64,000 nt of DNA from Sphingopyxis sp. YR583 (GTDB taxonomy: Bacteria; Pseudomonadota; Alphaproteobacteria; Sphingomonadales; Sphingomonadaceae): NCBI RefSeq assembly GCF_900108295.1, contig NZ_FNWK01000002.1:248001-312000 (forward strand). The letters run 5' to 3'. The notes below the pieces were generated by a model that was not told where the DNA came from, made no database searches, and worked only from the letters and a program-made list of their open reading frames with translations. A program made the position numbers and the translations under genes. The first letter of the stretch is position 1. Each line of letters begins with the position of its first letter. Positions 9,581 to 20,974 of the stretch are shown piece by piece.

Positions 9581-10986
9581 CCGATACGGTACGGCACGAC
9601 GCCGCGACGGTCGGGATCGACGAGGATCGGACGATCGCTCGGGGGAAAGGCGCGCTGGTCGCAATCGTCGCGCGGACAGATGCGGCATGACAGGCCGATC
9701 CGCGCCGCCGCCTGCGGCGCCTCGACATCGACGCCGTCGGCATAGACGAAGTCGGCGGCATATTGCGCTTCACACCCCAGCGCGACGGCATAGCGGCGGG
9801 GCGAACGCGCATAGCTGCCCGATGGCTTCACCAACCCCTTCGCCATCGAGACGTACCGTTGGCCGTCGGGTGTCTCGGCAAGCTGGAACAGGATGCGGTC
9901 GGGGATCGCCGCGGCTTCATGGACGACCCACAGCGGGCACGCGCCGCCGAAGCGCGCGAACTGCAGGCGCGTCGCGCTGTGTCGCTTGGTGATGTTGCCC
10001 GCCATATCGACGCGGCAGAAGAACATCGGAATGCCCCGCGCGCCGGGGCGCTGCAGCGTTGAAAGGCGATGGCACGCCTGCTCAAAGCTTACGCCATATT
10101 CGAGGCGCAGCCGGTCGATATCGTGGCGCACCGCGCGGGCGCTGGCACGAAACGGTCCATAGGGCATCAGCACCGCGCCCGCCGCATAATTGGCGAGCCC
10201 GACGTGCAGTAGCTGGCGTGCCGCGGCGGTGCGGAGCGGCGACGCTTCCACGACCGCCGCAATCTCGTTTGTCAGCGCCAGTGCGGCCAACTGGTGCGCG
10301 AGCTGGAACCGGCGCGTTTCGGCAGGCTGTGACGGATCGATCACCAGATGCCGCATCGTCGCGTCGAAGTCGCGGAGCGCCTGCACCTGGTTGTAGACGA
10401 TCGAAATGCCGAGCGCGTCGCGCAGGCGCCGTTCGATCGTTTCGATCGCGGGTGAGGGTTCGCGTCCACGAAGCTGCGCAGCCAGCGTCTCGGCGGCGCG
10501 GTCGATGCTGTCGACATAATTGCCGGCATCGTGGAACCAGTCGCGCACCTCCTCCCACGGCAGGCGGCTTCCCTCGGCGGTCCCGCCGGTCAATGCTTCG
10601 TCGATGATCTGGAGGCGCTGGCCGGCGCGGCGATAGGCTGCGTGGAGCGCGACAAACTGGTCGGCAAGCTGGGGCTGCTGGAGTGCGGCGCGCTCGAGTT
10701 GTTCGGGGGGAAGGGGCGACGTCGCGAACAATGGGTCGGCGGCGGCCTCGCGCAGCGCTCCGGCGCGGCGGTCGCCCGCGTCGGCGGCGACCTCTTCCCA
10801 TTCGAGCGGGAACAGCTTTTGCAAACGGTCGAGAAGCGCGGGCGTCAGCGGGCGATCGTCATGTTCGATCTGGCTGAGATAGGAGGCCGAGATGCCGAGT
10901 TGCGCCGCGAAATCGGCCTGCCGGATCGCGCGGGTTTCCCGAAGTTGGCGAAGTTGTCGCCCAGCGTAGAGGCGGGTTGGTTGCAT
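9577..10986 (-). CDS. pccR: ScfR/PccR/RamB-type short-chain fatty acyl-CoA regulator
   Basis: The 469-residue product has an XRE helix-turn-helix at about residues 8-65 ([20 protein letters not shown]), a middle IrrE-like domain whose metalloprotease motif is degenerate (HQLAALAL), and a C-terminal domain ending with a Cys cluster [16 protein letters not shown]. This architecture is that of the ScfR family, which includes RamB, MccR and PccR; PccR of Rhodobacter sphaeroides activates propionyl-CoA carboxylase genes. Here the gene is divergent from pccB and the gap holds several TTTGCAA sites, the motif reported for this family. The symbol rests on that context. ATG at 10986 was chosen because it directly precedes the HTH. 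Confidence 0.88.
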   Translation of the reverse strand: MQPTRLYAGRQLRQLRETRAIRQADFAAQLGISASYLSQIEHDDRPLTPALLDRLQKLFPLEWEEVAADAGDRRAGALREAAADPLFATSPLPPEQLERAALQQPQLADQFVALHAAYRRAGQRLQIIDEALTGGTAEGSRLPWEEVRDWFHDAGNYVDSIDRAAETLAAQLRGREPSPAIETIERRLRDALGISIVYNQVQALRDFDATMRHLVIDPSQPAETRRFQLAHQLAALALTNEIAAVVEASPLRTAAARQLLHVGLANYAAGAVLMPYGPFRASARAVRHDIDRLRLEYGVSFEQACHRLSTLQRPGARGIPMFFCRVDMAGNITKRHSATRLQFARFGGACPLWVVHEAAAIPDRILFQLAETPDGQRYVSMAKGLVKPSGSYARSPRRYAVALGCEAQYAADFVYADGVDVEAPQAAARIGLSCRICPRDDCDQRAFPPSDRPILVDPDRRGVVPYRIG

Positions 10987-10998
10987 GGCGCGGACACT

Positions 10999-11045
10999 AC
11001 TTTGCAAAGTCATACTTTGCAACTTTGCAAATTCACATTTGCATC
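10999..11045. promoter_or_regulatory. array of four TTTGCAA-type boxes (probable PccR operators)
   Basis: Four boxes lie in 45 bases between pccR and pccB: TTTGCAAA at 11001-11008 inside the perfect palindrome ACTTTGCAAAGT (10999-11010), TTTGCAAC at 11016-11023, TTTGCAAA at 11024-11031 and the weaker TTTGCATC at 11038-11045. ScfR-family regulators are reported to bind TTTGCAAA repeats. The stretch is clearly more AT-rich than its surroundings. Control of pccB and autoregulation of pccR are inferred. Confidence 0.8.
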
Positions 11046-11094
11046 CGCGTCCCGGCGGGGGCAGACGGCGCATTCGACACTATCGGAGAGCTGC

Positions 11095-12627
11095 ATGTCC
11101 GCCAATATCGCCGAAATGGAACGCCGCCGCGCCGCCGCCCGACTGGGTGGTGGGCAGAAGCGTATCGACGCCCAGCATTCCAAGGGCAAGCTGACCGCGC
11201 GCGAGCGCCTCGACGTGCTGCTCGACGAGGGTTCGTTCGAGGAACTCGACACCTATGTCGAACATGATTGCGTCGATTTCGGCATGGACGCGCAGAAGAT
11301 TCCGGGTGACGGCGTCGTCACCGGATCGGGCACGATCAACGGCCGCCTCGTCTATGTCTTCAGTCAGGATTTCACGGTTTTCGGCGGGTCGCTGTCGAAG
11401 CGTCATGCCGAAAAGATCTGCAAGGTGATGGACAAGGCGATGCTCGCGGGCGCGCCGGTGATCGGCCTTAACGACAGCGGCGGCGCGCGCATTCAGGAGG
11501 GCGTCGCGTCGCTCGGCGGCTATGCCGACGTATTCCAGAAGAATGTGCTGGCGTCGGGCGTCGTGCCGCAGATCAGCCTGATCATGGGTCCGTGCGCGGG
11601 CGGCGCGGTTTACAGCCCCGCGATGACCGACTTCATCTTCATGGTGAAGGACAGCAGCTACATGTTCGTTACCGGCCCCGATGTTGTCAAAACGGTCACG
11701 AACGAAGTGGTGACGCAGGAGGAGCTGGGCGGTGCGATCACGCACACGACCAAAAGCTCGGTCGCCGATATCGCGTTCGAAAACGATATCGAGACTTTGC
11801 TCGCGACGCGCGATTTCTTCGATTACCTGCCCGAAAATAACCGCAGCGGCGTCCCGGTTCGCCCGACGAGCGACCCCTATGACCGCGAGGACAAGAGCCT
11901 CGACACACTGATCCCCCCGAACGCGAACCAGCCCTATGACATGCACGAGCTGATCCGCAAGACGGTCGACGAGGGCGATTTCTTCGAGGTGCAACCGGCC
12001 CATGCCGGCAACATCATTTGCGGTTTCGGTCGTATCGAAGGGCGCACCGTGGGCATCGTCGCGAACCAGCCGCTGGTGCTGGCGGGCGTGCTCGACATCA
12101 ACTCGTCGAAGAAGGCGGCGCGCTTCGTCCGCTTCTGCGATGCGTTCGAGATTCCGATCATCACCTTTGTCGACGTCCCCGGCTTCCTGCCCGGCACGGC
12201 GCAGGAGTATAACGGCATCATCAAGCATGGCGCGAAATTGCTCTTCGCCTATGCCGAGGCGACGGTGCCAAAGATCACGGTCATCACGCGCAAGGCCTAT
12301 GGCGGCGCATATGACGTGATGGCATCGAAGCATCTGCGCGGCGATTTGAACTATGCCTGGCCCACCGCCGAGATCGCAGTGATGGGCGCGAAGGGCGCGG
12401 TCGAAATCATCTTCCGCAGCGACATCGGCGACCCCGAAAAGATCGCCGAGCGCACGAAGGAATATGAAGACCGCTTCGCCAACCCCTTCGTCGCTGCACA
12501 GCGCGGTTATATCGACGAGGTGATCTACCCGCACTCGACGCGCCGCCGGATCGCACTGGGGCTGCGGAAACTGCGCAACAAGCAACTCGAAAACCCGTGG
12601 AAGAAGCACGACAATATTCCGCTTTAA
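11095..12627 (+). CDS. pccB: propionyl-CoA carboxylase, beta (carboxyltransferase) subunit
   Basis: It transfers CO2 from carboxybiotin on PccA to propionyl-CoA, giving (S)-methylmalonyl-CoA. At 510 residues it has the normal PCC-beta length. N-terminal oxyanion and CoA-binding segments ([24 protein letters not shown]) and the C-terminal carboxyltransferase half ([21 protein letters not shown]) are intact; the family signature [20 protein letters not shown] marks PCC over acetyl-CoA carboxylase AccD. GGAGAG at 11085 sits before the ATG at 11095. It leads the propionate operon downstream of the TTTGCAA array. Confidence 0.96.
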   Translation: MSANIAEMERRRAAARLGGGQKRIDAQHSKGKLTARERLDVLLDEGSFEELDTYVEHDCVDFGMDAQKIPGDGVVTGSGTINGRLVYVFSQDFTVFGGSLSKRHAEKICKVMDKAMLAGAPVIGLNDSGGARIQEGVASLGGYADVFQKNVLASGVVPQISLIMGPCAGGAVYSPAMTDFIFMVKDSSYMFVTGPDVVKTVTNEVVTQEELGGAITHTTKSSVADIAFENDIETLLATRDFFDYLPENNRSGVPVRPTSDPYDREDKSLDTLIPPNANQPYDMHELIRKTVDEGDFFEVQPAHAGNIICGFGRIEGRTVGIVANQPLVLAGVLDINSSKKAARFVRFCDAFEIPIITFVDVPGFLPGTAQEYNGIIKHGAKLLFAYAEATVPKITVITRKAYGGAYDVMASKHLRGDLNYAWPTAEIAVMGAKGAVEIIFRSDIGDPEKIAERTKEYEDRFANPFVAAQRGYIDEVIYPHSTRRRIALGLRKLRNKQLENPWKKHDNIPL

Positions 12628-12731
12628 CGATGTGGTGTGACGCCCGGCACATCGCTGCCCTAGGGCTGGAGGCAAGAGCAGGAAGCGGCTACGCTGCCGC
12701 GATGGTCTTGATTTTCCAATGAGGTTTGAAA

Positions 12732-13481
12732 ATGCGTAAGCTTCTTCTCCCCCTGTCGATCCTTCCGCTTCTGGCTGCGGCGCCTGCTGCATGGGCCTTC
12801 GATCCCGACACGCCGGTCGGCGAAAAGCCCGAGGCTTTCCCGGTCAAGCTTGGCGACGAGGAAAATACGACGATCGGCGCCGCCTTCCGCACCGCATTCG
12901 GGCTGGAGAAGGGCGCGGCGCCCGAAGCAGTGCGCGAGATCGACGAGCGGACCTATCATTTTCGTCCCGTCGCGATCCACACGATGGAGAATAATGTCGC
13001 CGCGCTGCTGAGCGTCGGATCGCTCGAGGATGCCGGGCACAGCGAAGGCGGCCTGAACGCGATCCACTATCTGAAGGGCAGCCCGACGGGCTGGGTGAAG
13101 CAGGGCGAGTGGATGGATGTCGGCGCAGTCGGCACCGTCGGCAATGGCGCGACGAGCTGGGCCTTCACCGGGCTGCTCGCGGCGAACCCCTATCTCGTCA
13201 CCGCGGGCGGCGGTGTTTGGCAGGGCTGCCTTGTGAGCAGCGCGGTCGTGACCGAGCTGACGCCCGAAGGGCCGGTCGATCGCGGCGGCTTTACCGATGC
13301 CATGAGCTCGGGCGCGGGGTTGGGCCAGACCGAGCAGGGATATGACGGGCAGATCGTGGCGGCGGTGCCGGGCAAGAGCTTCACCGTCGGTTATACCGGC
13401 ACCAAGGCGTTCAAGCAGCAATATGTGCTGAAGGACGGAAAATATGCGCTCGTGGGCCCAGAAAAAGTCCCGGGCTGCTGA
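12732..13481 (+). CDS. exported protein of unknown function
   Basis: The 249-residue product begins with a clear Sec signal peptide (MRKLLLPLSILPLLAAAPAAWA, cleaved before FDPDTP). The mature protein is mostly beta-like, with two Cys (WQGCLVSS and the penultimate residues VPGC) that could form a disulfide. No family is recognised. GAGG at 12721 supports the ATG at 12732. It sits 104 bp after pccB and 10 bp before mce, on the same strand, so it is probably co-transcribed with the propionyl-CoA pathway. What an envelope protein does there is unknown. Confidence 0.85.
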   Translation: MRKLLLPLSILPLLAAAPAAWAFDPDTPVGEKPEAFPVKLGDEENTTIGAAFRTAFGLEKGAAPEAVREIDERTYHFRPVAIHTMENNVAALLSVGSLEDAGHSEGGLNAIHYLKGSPTGWVKQGEWMDVGAVGTVGNGATSWAFTGLLAANPYLVTAGGGVWQGCLVSSAVVTELTPEGPVDRGGFTDAMSSGAGLGQTEQGYDGQIVAAVPGKSFTVGYTGTKAFKQQYVLKDGKYALVGPEKVPGC

Positions 13482-13491
13482 GGAGAATGAA

Positions 13492-13932
13492 ATGAAGCTG
13501 GGTCGCCTCAATCATATCGGCGTTGCGACGCCGTCAATCGCCGACAGCATCGTCTTTTACCGCGATGTGATGGGGGCCACCCGGATTCACGACCCCTTCG
13601 ACCTGCCCGATCAGGGCGTGAAGGTTTGTTTCGTCGACACGCCGGGCACCGATGGCGCGCTGAACGGCACACAGATCGAGCTGATCGAGCCATTGCCGGG
13701 TAATGCATCGATCGCCGGCTTCCTGCAAAAGAACCCCGCAGGAGGGCAGCATCACATGTGTTATGAGGTTCCCGACATCCATGCGGCCAAGGCGGAGTTC
13801 GAGGCGCTGGGCAAGCGCGTGCTCGGCGAGCCGCGTATCGGCGCGCACGGGACGCCGATCTTCTTCCTCCACCCCAAGGATATGGGCGGGGTGCTGACCG
13901 AGATTATGGAAACGCCCAAAGAGGCGCATTGA
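13492..13932 (+). CDS. mce: methylmalonyl-CoA epimerase
   Basis: It interconverts (S)- and (R)-methylmalonyl-CoA between PCC and the mutase. The 146-residue product is a VOC (glyoxalase) fold: the metal-binding His is in LNHIGVATPSI, then QIELIEPL, GGQHHMCYEVPDI and TEIMETPKEAH at the end. Length and motifs are normal. A strong AGGAGA at 13481, overlapping the previous stop, decides the ATG at 13492. It lies between the exported protein and mcm and belongs to the same pathway. Confidence 0.96.
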   Translation: MKLGRLNHIGVATPSIADSIVFYRDVMGATRIHDPFDLPDQGVKVCFVDTPGTDGALNGTQIELIEPLPGNASIAGFLQKNPAGGQHHMCYEVPDIHAAKAEFEALGKRVLGEPRIGAHGTPIFFLHPKDMGGVLTEIMETPKEAH

Positions 13933-13936
13933 TTAG

Positions 13937-13997
13937 TGTTCCCCGGCGAAAGCCGGGGCCCATGACTGCACGAGGCCCCGGCTTTCGCCGGGGATCA
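13937..13997. repeat. long palindromic intergenic repeat (GC-rich, GAAA-loop arms)
   Basis: Two perfect 20-base arms (13941-13960 and 13974-13993) form an inverted repeat with a 13-base spacer. Each arm is itself a hairpin, CCCCGGC-GAAA-GCCGGGG, with a GNRA tetraloop in the left arm. Such elements are scattered between genes in sphingomonads. Here it lies inside the mce-mcm gap and may tune read-through or mRNA stability. Confidence 0.8.
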
Positions 13998-14013
13998 CAA
14001 TAAGAGACTGCAT

Positions 14014-16161
14014 ATGACCGACAAGCCGACCATCGACCAATGGGCCGCCGCCGCCGACAAGGAAGTGAAGGGCAAGAACCTCACTTGGGCGACGCCGGAA
14101 GGGATCGACGTCAAGCCGCTGTACACCGCGGAGGATGTGCAGACCGACCCCGGCCTGCCCGGTTTCGCGCCCTTCACGCGCGGCGTGCGCGCATCGATGT
14201 ATGCCGGGCGGCCGTGGACGATCCGGCAATATGCGGGTTTCTCGACCGCCGAGGAATCGAACGCCTTTTATCGCCGCAACCTTGCGGCGGGGCAGAAGGG
14301 CCTGTCGGTCGCTTTCGACCTCGCGACGCACCGCGGTTATGATAGCGACCATCCGCGCGTCGTCGGCGACGTCGGCAAGGCGGGGGTCGCGATCGACAGC
14401 GTCGAGGACATGAAGATCCTGTTCGACGGCATCCCGCTCGACCAGATGTCGGTGTCGATGACGATGAACGGCGCGGTGATCCCGATCCTCGCCTTCTTCA
14501 TCGTCGCGGGCGAGGAGCAGGGGGTCGACCGCAAGCTGCTCGACGGGACCATCCAGAATGACATCCTGAAGGAGTTCATGGTCCGCAACACCTATATCTA
14601 CCCGCCCGAGCCGAGCATGCGGATCATCTCGGACATTTTCGGTTACACCAGCCGCGAGATGCCGAAGTTCAACAGCATCTCGATTTCGGGCTACCATATG
14701 CAGGAAGCCGGCGCGACGCAGGTGCAGGAGCTGGCGTTCACCATCGCCGATGGCGCCGAATATGTGCGCTATGGCGTCGCCAGCGGCCTCGACATCGACA
14801 AGTTCGCCGGGCGCCTGTCCTTCTTCTTCGCGATCGGCATGAACTTCTTCATGGAGATCGCGAAGCTGCGCGCCGCGCGCGTGCTTTGGCACCGCGTGAT
14901 GACCAACCTCGGCGCCAAGGACGAGCGGTCGAAGATGCTGCGCACCCACTGTCAGACGTCGGGGGTCTCGCTCACCGAGCAGGATCCATACAACAATGTG
15001 ATGCGCACGACGATCGAGGCGATGGCCGCGATGCTCGGCGGGACGCAGTCGCTGCACACCAACGCGCTTGACGAAGCGATCGCGCTGCCGACCGACTTCT
15101 CGGCGCGCATCGCGCGCAACACGCAGATCGTCATTCAGGAAGAGACCGGGATGACCAAGGTCGTCGACCCGCTCGGCGGCAGCTATTATGTCGAAGCGCT
15201 GACGCAGGAACTCGTCGACAAGGCGTGGGAGATTATCGAGCGCGTCGAGAAGGAAGGCGGCATGGCGAAGGCCGTGGCCGCGGGCTGGCCCAAGGCGATG
15301 ATCGAGACGGCTGCTGCTGCACGGCAGGCGCGCGTCGACCGCGGCGACGATGTGATCGTCGGGGTGAACAAATATCGCCTGAAGGACGAAGACCTTCTCG
15401 AAACGCTGGAAGTCGACAACACCAAGGTCCGCGAGGCGCAGGTCGCGCGGATCAACAAGACCAAGGCGGCGCGTGACGAAGCGGCATGCCAGGCGGCACT
15501 GAAGGCGTTGCGCGATGCCGCGGCGGGCGAGCAATCGATCGAGAACAACCTTCTCGCGCATGCGGTCGAGGCCGCCCGCGCCCGCGCGACGCTCGGCGAG
15601 ATTTCGTCGGCGATGGAAGAGAGCTTCGAGCGTTACGGTACGCAGCCGACCCCGGTGAAAGGCGTCTATGCCGCGCCCTATGAAGGCGACAACCGCTGGC
15701 AGCAGGTTCTGGACGGCGTGAAAGCGGTCGAACGCCGGATGGGACGCAAACCGAAGCTGCTCGTCGCGAAGATGGGGCAGGACGGTCACGACCGCGGCGC
15801 CAACGTCATTGCCTCGGCCTTTGGTGACATGGGCTTCGACGTCGTCTCCGGTCCGCTCTTCCAGACGCCTGAGGAAACCGTCGTGCTCGCGCTCGACAGC
15901 GGCGTCGACGTCGTCGGCGCGTCGAGCCTCGCCGCGGGCCACAAGACCTTGATCCCCGAACTGATCGGCAAATTGAAGGAAGCCGGGCGCGGAGACATCA
16001 AGGTGATCGCGGGCGGCGTCATTCCGCCGCAGGACTATCAATATCTCCGCGACGCCGGCGTGCAGGGTATTTATGGCCCCGGCAGCAATGTCGTCGAATG
16101 CGCCGCCGACGTACTGCGCCTGCTCGGCCACAATATGCCGCCGCTGGAGGATGCCGCGTGA
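14014..16161 (+). CDS. scpA: methylmalonyl-CoA mutase, B12-dependent
   Basis: It converts (R)-methylmalonyl-CoA to succinyl-CoA using adenosylcobalamin. The 715-residue single chain has the TIM-barrel domain with [10 protein letters not shown] and [11 protein letters not shown], and a C-terminal cobalamin-binding domain with the DGHDRG motif at residues 590-595 (His592 the lower axial ligand). It matches the catalytic large-subunit type that works alone. No meaB/argK-like chaperone gene is seen in the window. Its TGA overlaps the GTG of the next gene. It may also be written mcmA or mutB. Confidence 0.96.
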   Translation: MTDKPTIDQWAAAADKEVKGKNLTWATPEGIDVKPLYTAEDVQTDPGLPGFAPFTRGVRASMYAGRPWTIRQYAGFSTAEESNAFYRRNLAAGQKGLSVAFDLATHRGYDSDHPRVVGDVGKAGVAIDSVEDMKILFDGIPLDQMSVSMTMNGAVIPILAFFIVAGEEQGVDRKLLDGTIQNDILKEFMVRNTYIYPPEPSMRIISDIFGYTSREMPKFNSISISGYHMQEAGATQVQELAFTIADGAEYVRYGVASGLDIDKFAGRLSFFFAIGMNFFMEIAKLRAARVLWHRVMTNLGAKDERSKMLRTHCQTSGVSLTEQDPYNNVMRTTIEAMAAMLGGTQSLHTNALDEAIALPTDFSARIARNTQIVIQEETGMTKVVDPLGGSYYVEALTQELVDKAWEIIERVEKEGGMAKAVAAGWPKAMIETAAAARQARVDRGDDVIVGVNKYRLKDEDLLETLEVDNTKVREAQVARINKTKAARDEAACQAALKALRDAAAGEQSIENNLLAHAVEAARARATLGEISSAMEESFERYGTQPTPVKGVYAAPYEGDNRWQQVLDGVKAVERRMGRKPKLLVAKMGQDGHDRGANVIASAFGDMGFDVVSGPLFQTPEETVVLALDSGVDVVGASSLAAGHKTLIPELIGKLKEAGRGDIKVIAGGVIPPQDYQYLRDAGVQGIYGPGSNVVECAADVLRLLGHNMPPLEDAA

Positions 16162-16595
16162 TCGCATCGCTCGGCCTGTTGATCGCCGCCTTGTCGGCCG
16201 CTTCGGCGGACGCCGAACCGGCGAGCCGTCCGAGCGCGTATCGCAAGGATGTCGCGGTCGAGCTGATCTATCGTCAACAGATCGACGATGTGTATTTCAC
16301 CGACTGGTACGGCCGTATCGAAAAGGCCGACGGCGCCTGGCGCGACATCTATTTCGAGACGAGCGACAAATTTGTGAACAAGGGGCTGGTCCGGATCAAC
16401 TGCGACGATCCCGAGGCCGATATCGACTTCACGCTTTATAGCGTCGGCGAATATGGCGCTGCCGAAGACGCGCGTCAGGTGACGATCAGCTATGGCGACC
16501 GTCGCCCATGGGCGGACGGCAATTATCAGGACATGTTCGGCGAAACGCCGACGATCGAATTTTACGGCGCCGCGCTCGAGCGCTTCTGCAAATAA
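16158..16595 (+). CDS. small probable exported protein, unknown function
   Basis: The 145-residue product starts with GTG at 16158, overlapping the mcm TGA (GTGA), so translation is probably coupled. A hydrophobic N-terminus ([20 protein letters not shown]) resembles a signal peptide with a cut near ADA, though it lacks the usual positive n-region. The mature part is acidic and beta-like ([23 protein letters not shown]), with two Cys. No family recognised. It is the second exported-type protein embedded in the operon. Confidence 0.75.
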   Translation: MIASLGLLIAALSAASADAEPASRPSAYRKDVAVELIYRQQIDDVYFTDWYGRIEKADGAWRDIYFETSDKFVNKGLVRINCDDPEADIDFTLYSVGEYGAAEDARQVTISYGDRRPWADGNYQDMFGETPTIEFYGAALERFCK

Positions 16596-16614
16596 CATCA
16601 AAGGGTCAAAATCC

Positions 16615-17646
16615 ATGAACCTCTCCCAAACTGCCCCGCAAGACGATCTTCCGCGCACCGACTGGACGCGCGAGGAGATCGCCGAGCTGTTCGACCTGCC
16701 GTTCGACGAGCTGATGTGGGAGGCGCAGGGCGTCCACCGGCGTCACCACGCGCGCGGCGAAGTCCAGCTTTGCACCTTGCTCTCGATCAAGACCGGCGGC
16801 TGCGTTGAGGATTGCGGCTATTGCTCGCAGTCGAAGAGCGCCGACAGCGGGCTGAAGGCGACCAAGCTGATGGACGTGCGCGCGGTGCTGCAATCGGCGG
16901 CGCAGGCGAAGGATTCGGGATCGAAGCGCTTCTGCATGGGCGCCGCCTGGCGTAACCCCAAGGAGCGTGACATGCCCGCGATCGTCGAGATGATCGAGGG
17001 TGTGCGCCAGATGGGTATGGAAACCTGCATGACGCTGGGCATGCTGACCAAGGAACAGGCGCAGACGCTCGCGGTCGCGGGGCTCGATTATTATAATCAC
17101 AATATCGACACGAGCCCGGAGAATTACGGGAATATCATTTCGACCCGGACCTTTCAGGACCGGCTCGACACGCTGGAGGAAGTCCGCAACGCGGGGATCA
17201 ACGTCTGTTCGGGCGGGATCGTCGGGCTCGGGGAAAACCGTCAGGACCGCGTCGGCTTCATCCACGCACTCGCGACGCTCGAACGCCACCCCGAAAGTGT
17301 GCCCGTCAACGCGCTGGTGCCGGTGAAGGGCACGGTGCTCGGCGATATGCTGGCGGACACGCCGCTCGCGAAGATCGACGATATCGAGTTCGTCCGCACC
17401 ATCGCGGTCGCGCGCATCACGATGCCGAAATCGATGGTCCGCCTGTCGGCGGGGCGCGAGAGCATGTCGGAAGCGACGCAGGCGCTCTGCTTCATGGCGG
17501 GCGCGAACAGCATCTTCACGGGCGACAAGCTGCTGACGACCGGCAACCGCGGCGACAATGCCGACGCGGCGCTGTTCGCGAAGCTGGGGATCGTGCCGAT
17601 GGTGAGCGAAGAACCGATGCGCGCGCAGTTGGAGGCCGCGGAGTGA
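16615..17646 (+). CDS. bioB: biotin synthase
   Basis: A radical-SAM enzyme that inserts sulfur into dethiobiotin. The 343-residue product has the [4Fe-4S] motif CVEDCGYC (Cys63, Cys67, Cys70), the N-terminal SIKTGGC, the [10 protein letters not shown] segment, GGIVGLGE and [11 protein letters not shown] typical of BioB. AAAGGG precedes the ATG at 16615. No other bio gene is in the window; its place inside the PCC operon fits supply of biotin for PccA, inferred from context. Its TGA overlaps the next GTG. Confidence 0.97.
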   Translation: MNLSQTAPQDDLPRTDWTREEIAELFDLPFDELMWEAQGVHRRHHARGEVQLCTLLSIKTGGCVEDCGYCSQSKSADSGLKATKLMDVRAVLQSAAQAKDSGSKRFCMGAAWRNPKERDMPAIVEMIEGVRQMGMETCMTLGMLTKEQAQTLAVAGLDYYNHNIDTSPENYGNIISTRTFQDRLDTLEEVRNAGINVCSGGIVGLGENRQDRVGFIHALATLERHPESVPVNALVPVKGTVLGDMLADTPLAKIDDIEFVRTIAVARITMPKSMVRLSAGRESMSEATQALCFMAGANSIFTGDKLLTTGNRGDNADAALFAKLGIVPMVSEEPMRAQLEAAE

Positions 17647-18035
17647 TCCTGTCCACCCTGTTCGCGCTGGCTGCTGTCGCGCAAGATCCCGAGGTCGATT
17701 GCGACAATGCGATGGCGCAGTTCGAGCTCAATGCCTGCGCCTACAAGGAGTTCGAGCGCGCCGACGCGGCGATGAATGCGCAGTGGAAGGTGACGGCGGC
17801 GCGGATGAAGGAGCGCGACGCCGAATTCGACCGCTCGCAGGACAACCGCCCCGGCTATTTCGACACGCTGCTTGCCGCGCAGCGCGCGTGGCTGACGTAC
17901 CGCGACAAGCAATGCGCCAGCGAGGGCTACACGATGCGCGGAGGCTCGGCCGAGCCGATGGTTGTCAGCGGGTGCCAGCGGCAGTTGACCGAAGCGCGCA
18001 CCAAAGAACTCAAAGATCTGATTGAGGAATATTGA
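17643..18035 (+). CDS. LprI-like (DUF1311) exported protein
   Basis: The 130-residue product starts at GTG 17643, overlapping the bioB stop (GTGA). A short signal peptide ([12 protein letters not shown], cut before QDPEVD) precedes a domain with four Cys ([29 protein letters not shown]) and the helix [14 protein letters not shown], the signature of the lysozyme-inhibitor LprI/DUF1311 family. LprI of mycobacteria inhibits lysozyme; most other members are uncharacterised. It is the third exported protein in this operon. Confidence 0.85.
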   Translation: MILSTLFALAAVAQDPEVDCDNAMAQFELNACAYKEFERADAAMNAQWKVTAARMKERDAEFDRSQDNRPGYFDTLLAAQRAWLTYRDKQCASEGYTMRGGSAEPMVVSGCQRQLTEARTKELKDLIEEY

Positions 18036-18040
18036 GAGAG

Positions 18041-20047
<2,007 letters not shown>

Positions 20048-20051
20048 CGCC

Positions 20052-20423
20052 ATGCACGTCAACCACGATCAGGATGCGCCGGCAGCGGAGGCGATCGGCT
20101 TCGACGATTTCCTCCGCGTCGACATCCGCGTCGGCACGATCGTGGAGGCGGAGCCTTTTCCCGAAGCGCGCAAGCCCGCGTTCAAGCTGAAGATCGACTT
20201 CGGCCCCGCGATCGGGGTGAAGAAGAGCAGCGCGCAAATCGTCGACCGCTATGCGCTGGAAGACCTCGCGGGGCGGCAGGTTGCCGCCGTCGTGAACTTC
20301 CCGCCGCGCCAGATCGGCAAATATATGTCCGAGGTGCTGACGCTCGGCTTCGCCGACGAAGACGGCGCGGTGATCCTCTTTGCCCCCGACCGCGCGGTGC
20401 CCAACGGGTCGCGCCTCTTCTGA
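20052..20423 (+). CDS. csaA: tRNA-binding protein, CsaA-like
   Basis: The 123-residue product is a lone tRNA-binding OB-fold domain: FLRVDIRVGTIVEAEPFPEARKPA, then VNFPPRQIGKYMSEVLTLGF. It matches CsaA, a homodimer reported as an export-related chaperone in Bacillus. It starts four bases after the pccA stop and is thus probably the last gene of the operon. Its link with propionate metabolism is unknown; given the three exported proteins in the same operon an export role is conceivable but speculative. Confidence 0.85.
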   Translation: MHVNHDQDAPAAEAIGFDDFLRVDIRVGTIVEAEPFPEARKPAFKLKIDFGPAIGVKKSSAQIVDRYALEDLAGRQVAAVVNFPPRQIGKYMSEVLTLGFADEDGAVILFAPDRAVPNGSRLF

Positions 20424-20481
20424 CCTTTCCTGCGCCCCGCATCGCGGCTAGTCTTGCGAAGGGAAACAGGGGAGAGGGACC

Positions 20482-20889
20482 ATGACTTTACCGGTAACCG
20501 CGTTCGTGGCCGCCGTTTGCGCGCTGCTATTGCTTGTCACCGCGATCGACACGGTACGTCAGCGACTGCGGGTAAAAGCTGCATTCGGCGACCATGGCGA
20601 TGCCAAGCTGATCAGCGCCAGCCGCGCGCACGGCAATCTCGCCGAATATGCGCCGATCACGATCATCCTGCTCGGGCTGCTCGAAACCGCGCGCGCCAAC
20701 CATATGGCGTTGATGGTCATCGGCGCGACCTTCCTTATCGGCCGCGTCGCGCATGTTATCGGTCTTTACACGCCGTCGGAGCCGGGCAAGGCGCCGCTTG
20801 GACGGCAGGCCGGCGTCCTTGCGACTTTTGGCGCCTTGCTGGTTCTCGGGGCTTGGACGCTGTGGATTCTGTTGACGACGAACCTGTGA
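20482..20889 (+). CDS. MAPEG-family membrane protein
   Basis: A 135-residue integral membrane protein with about four hydrophobic segments. The signature of the MAPEG (membrane-associated eicosanoid/glutathione metabolism) family is seen in RAHGNLAEYAPITIILLGLLE and in RVAHVIGLY. Bacterial members resemble YecN and may conjugate glutathione to lipophilic compounds; the true substrate is unknown. AGGGGAGAGGG is well placed before the ATG at 20482. It converges on the cyclase gene with a palindromic repeat between the stops. Confidence 0.85.
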   Translation: MTLPVTAFVAAVCALLLLVTAIDTVRQRLRVKAAFGDHGDAKLISASRAHGNLAEYAPITIILLGLLETARANHMALMVIGATFLIGRVAHVIGLYTPSEPGKAPLGRQAGVLATFGALLVLGAWTLWILLTTNL

Positions 20890-20895
20890 ATTCAT

Positions 20896-20967
20896 CGTCA
20901 CCCCGGACTTGATCCGGGGGCCATGCCTGCTCGGCCTCATGGATGCCGGATCAAGCCCGGCATGACG
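20896..20967. repeat. palindromic REP-like element between convergent genes
   Basis: Two 22-base arms (20896-20917 and 20946-20967) are inverted repeats matching at 19 of 22 positions, core CCGGACTTGATCCGG and its partner CCGGATCAAGCCCGG, with a 28-base spacer. The CTTGATCCGG type is widespread in alphaproteobacterial intergenic regions. It lies between two convergent stops and may end transcription from both sides. It differs in sequence from the element at 13937. Confidence 0.8.
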
Positions 20968-20974
20968 AAAAGGA

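Noticed and set aside
10531-11094. N-terminal extension of pccB to 10531
   Set aside because: The frame is open but runs over the opposite-strand regulator and the operator array; the ATG at 11095 has a good ribosome-binding site and the normal start of the family.
13933-16167. Long open frame antisense to methylmalonyl-CoA mutase
   Set aside because: The mutase is complete with its B12 motif. The antisense product ends with residues encoded by the palindromic repeat, a typical false gene.
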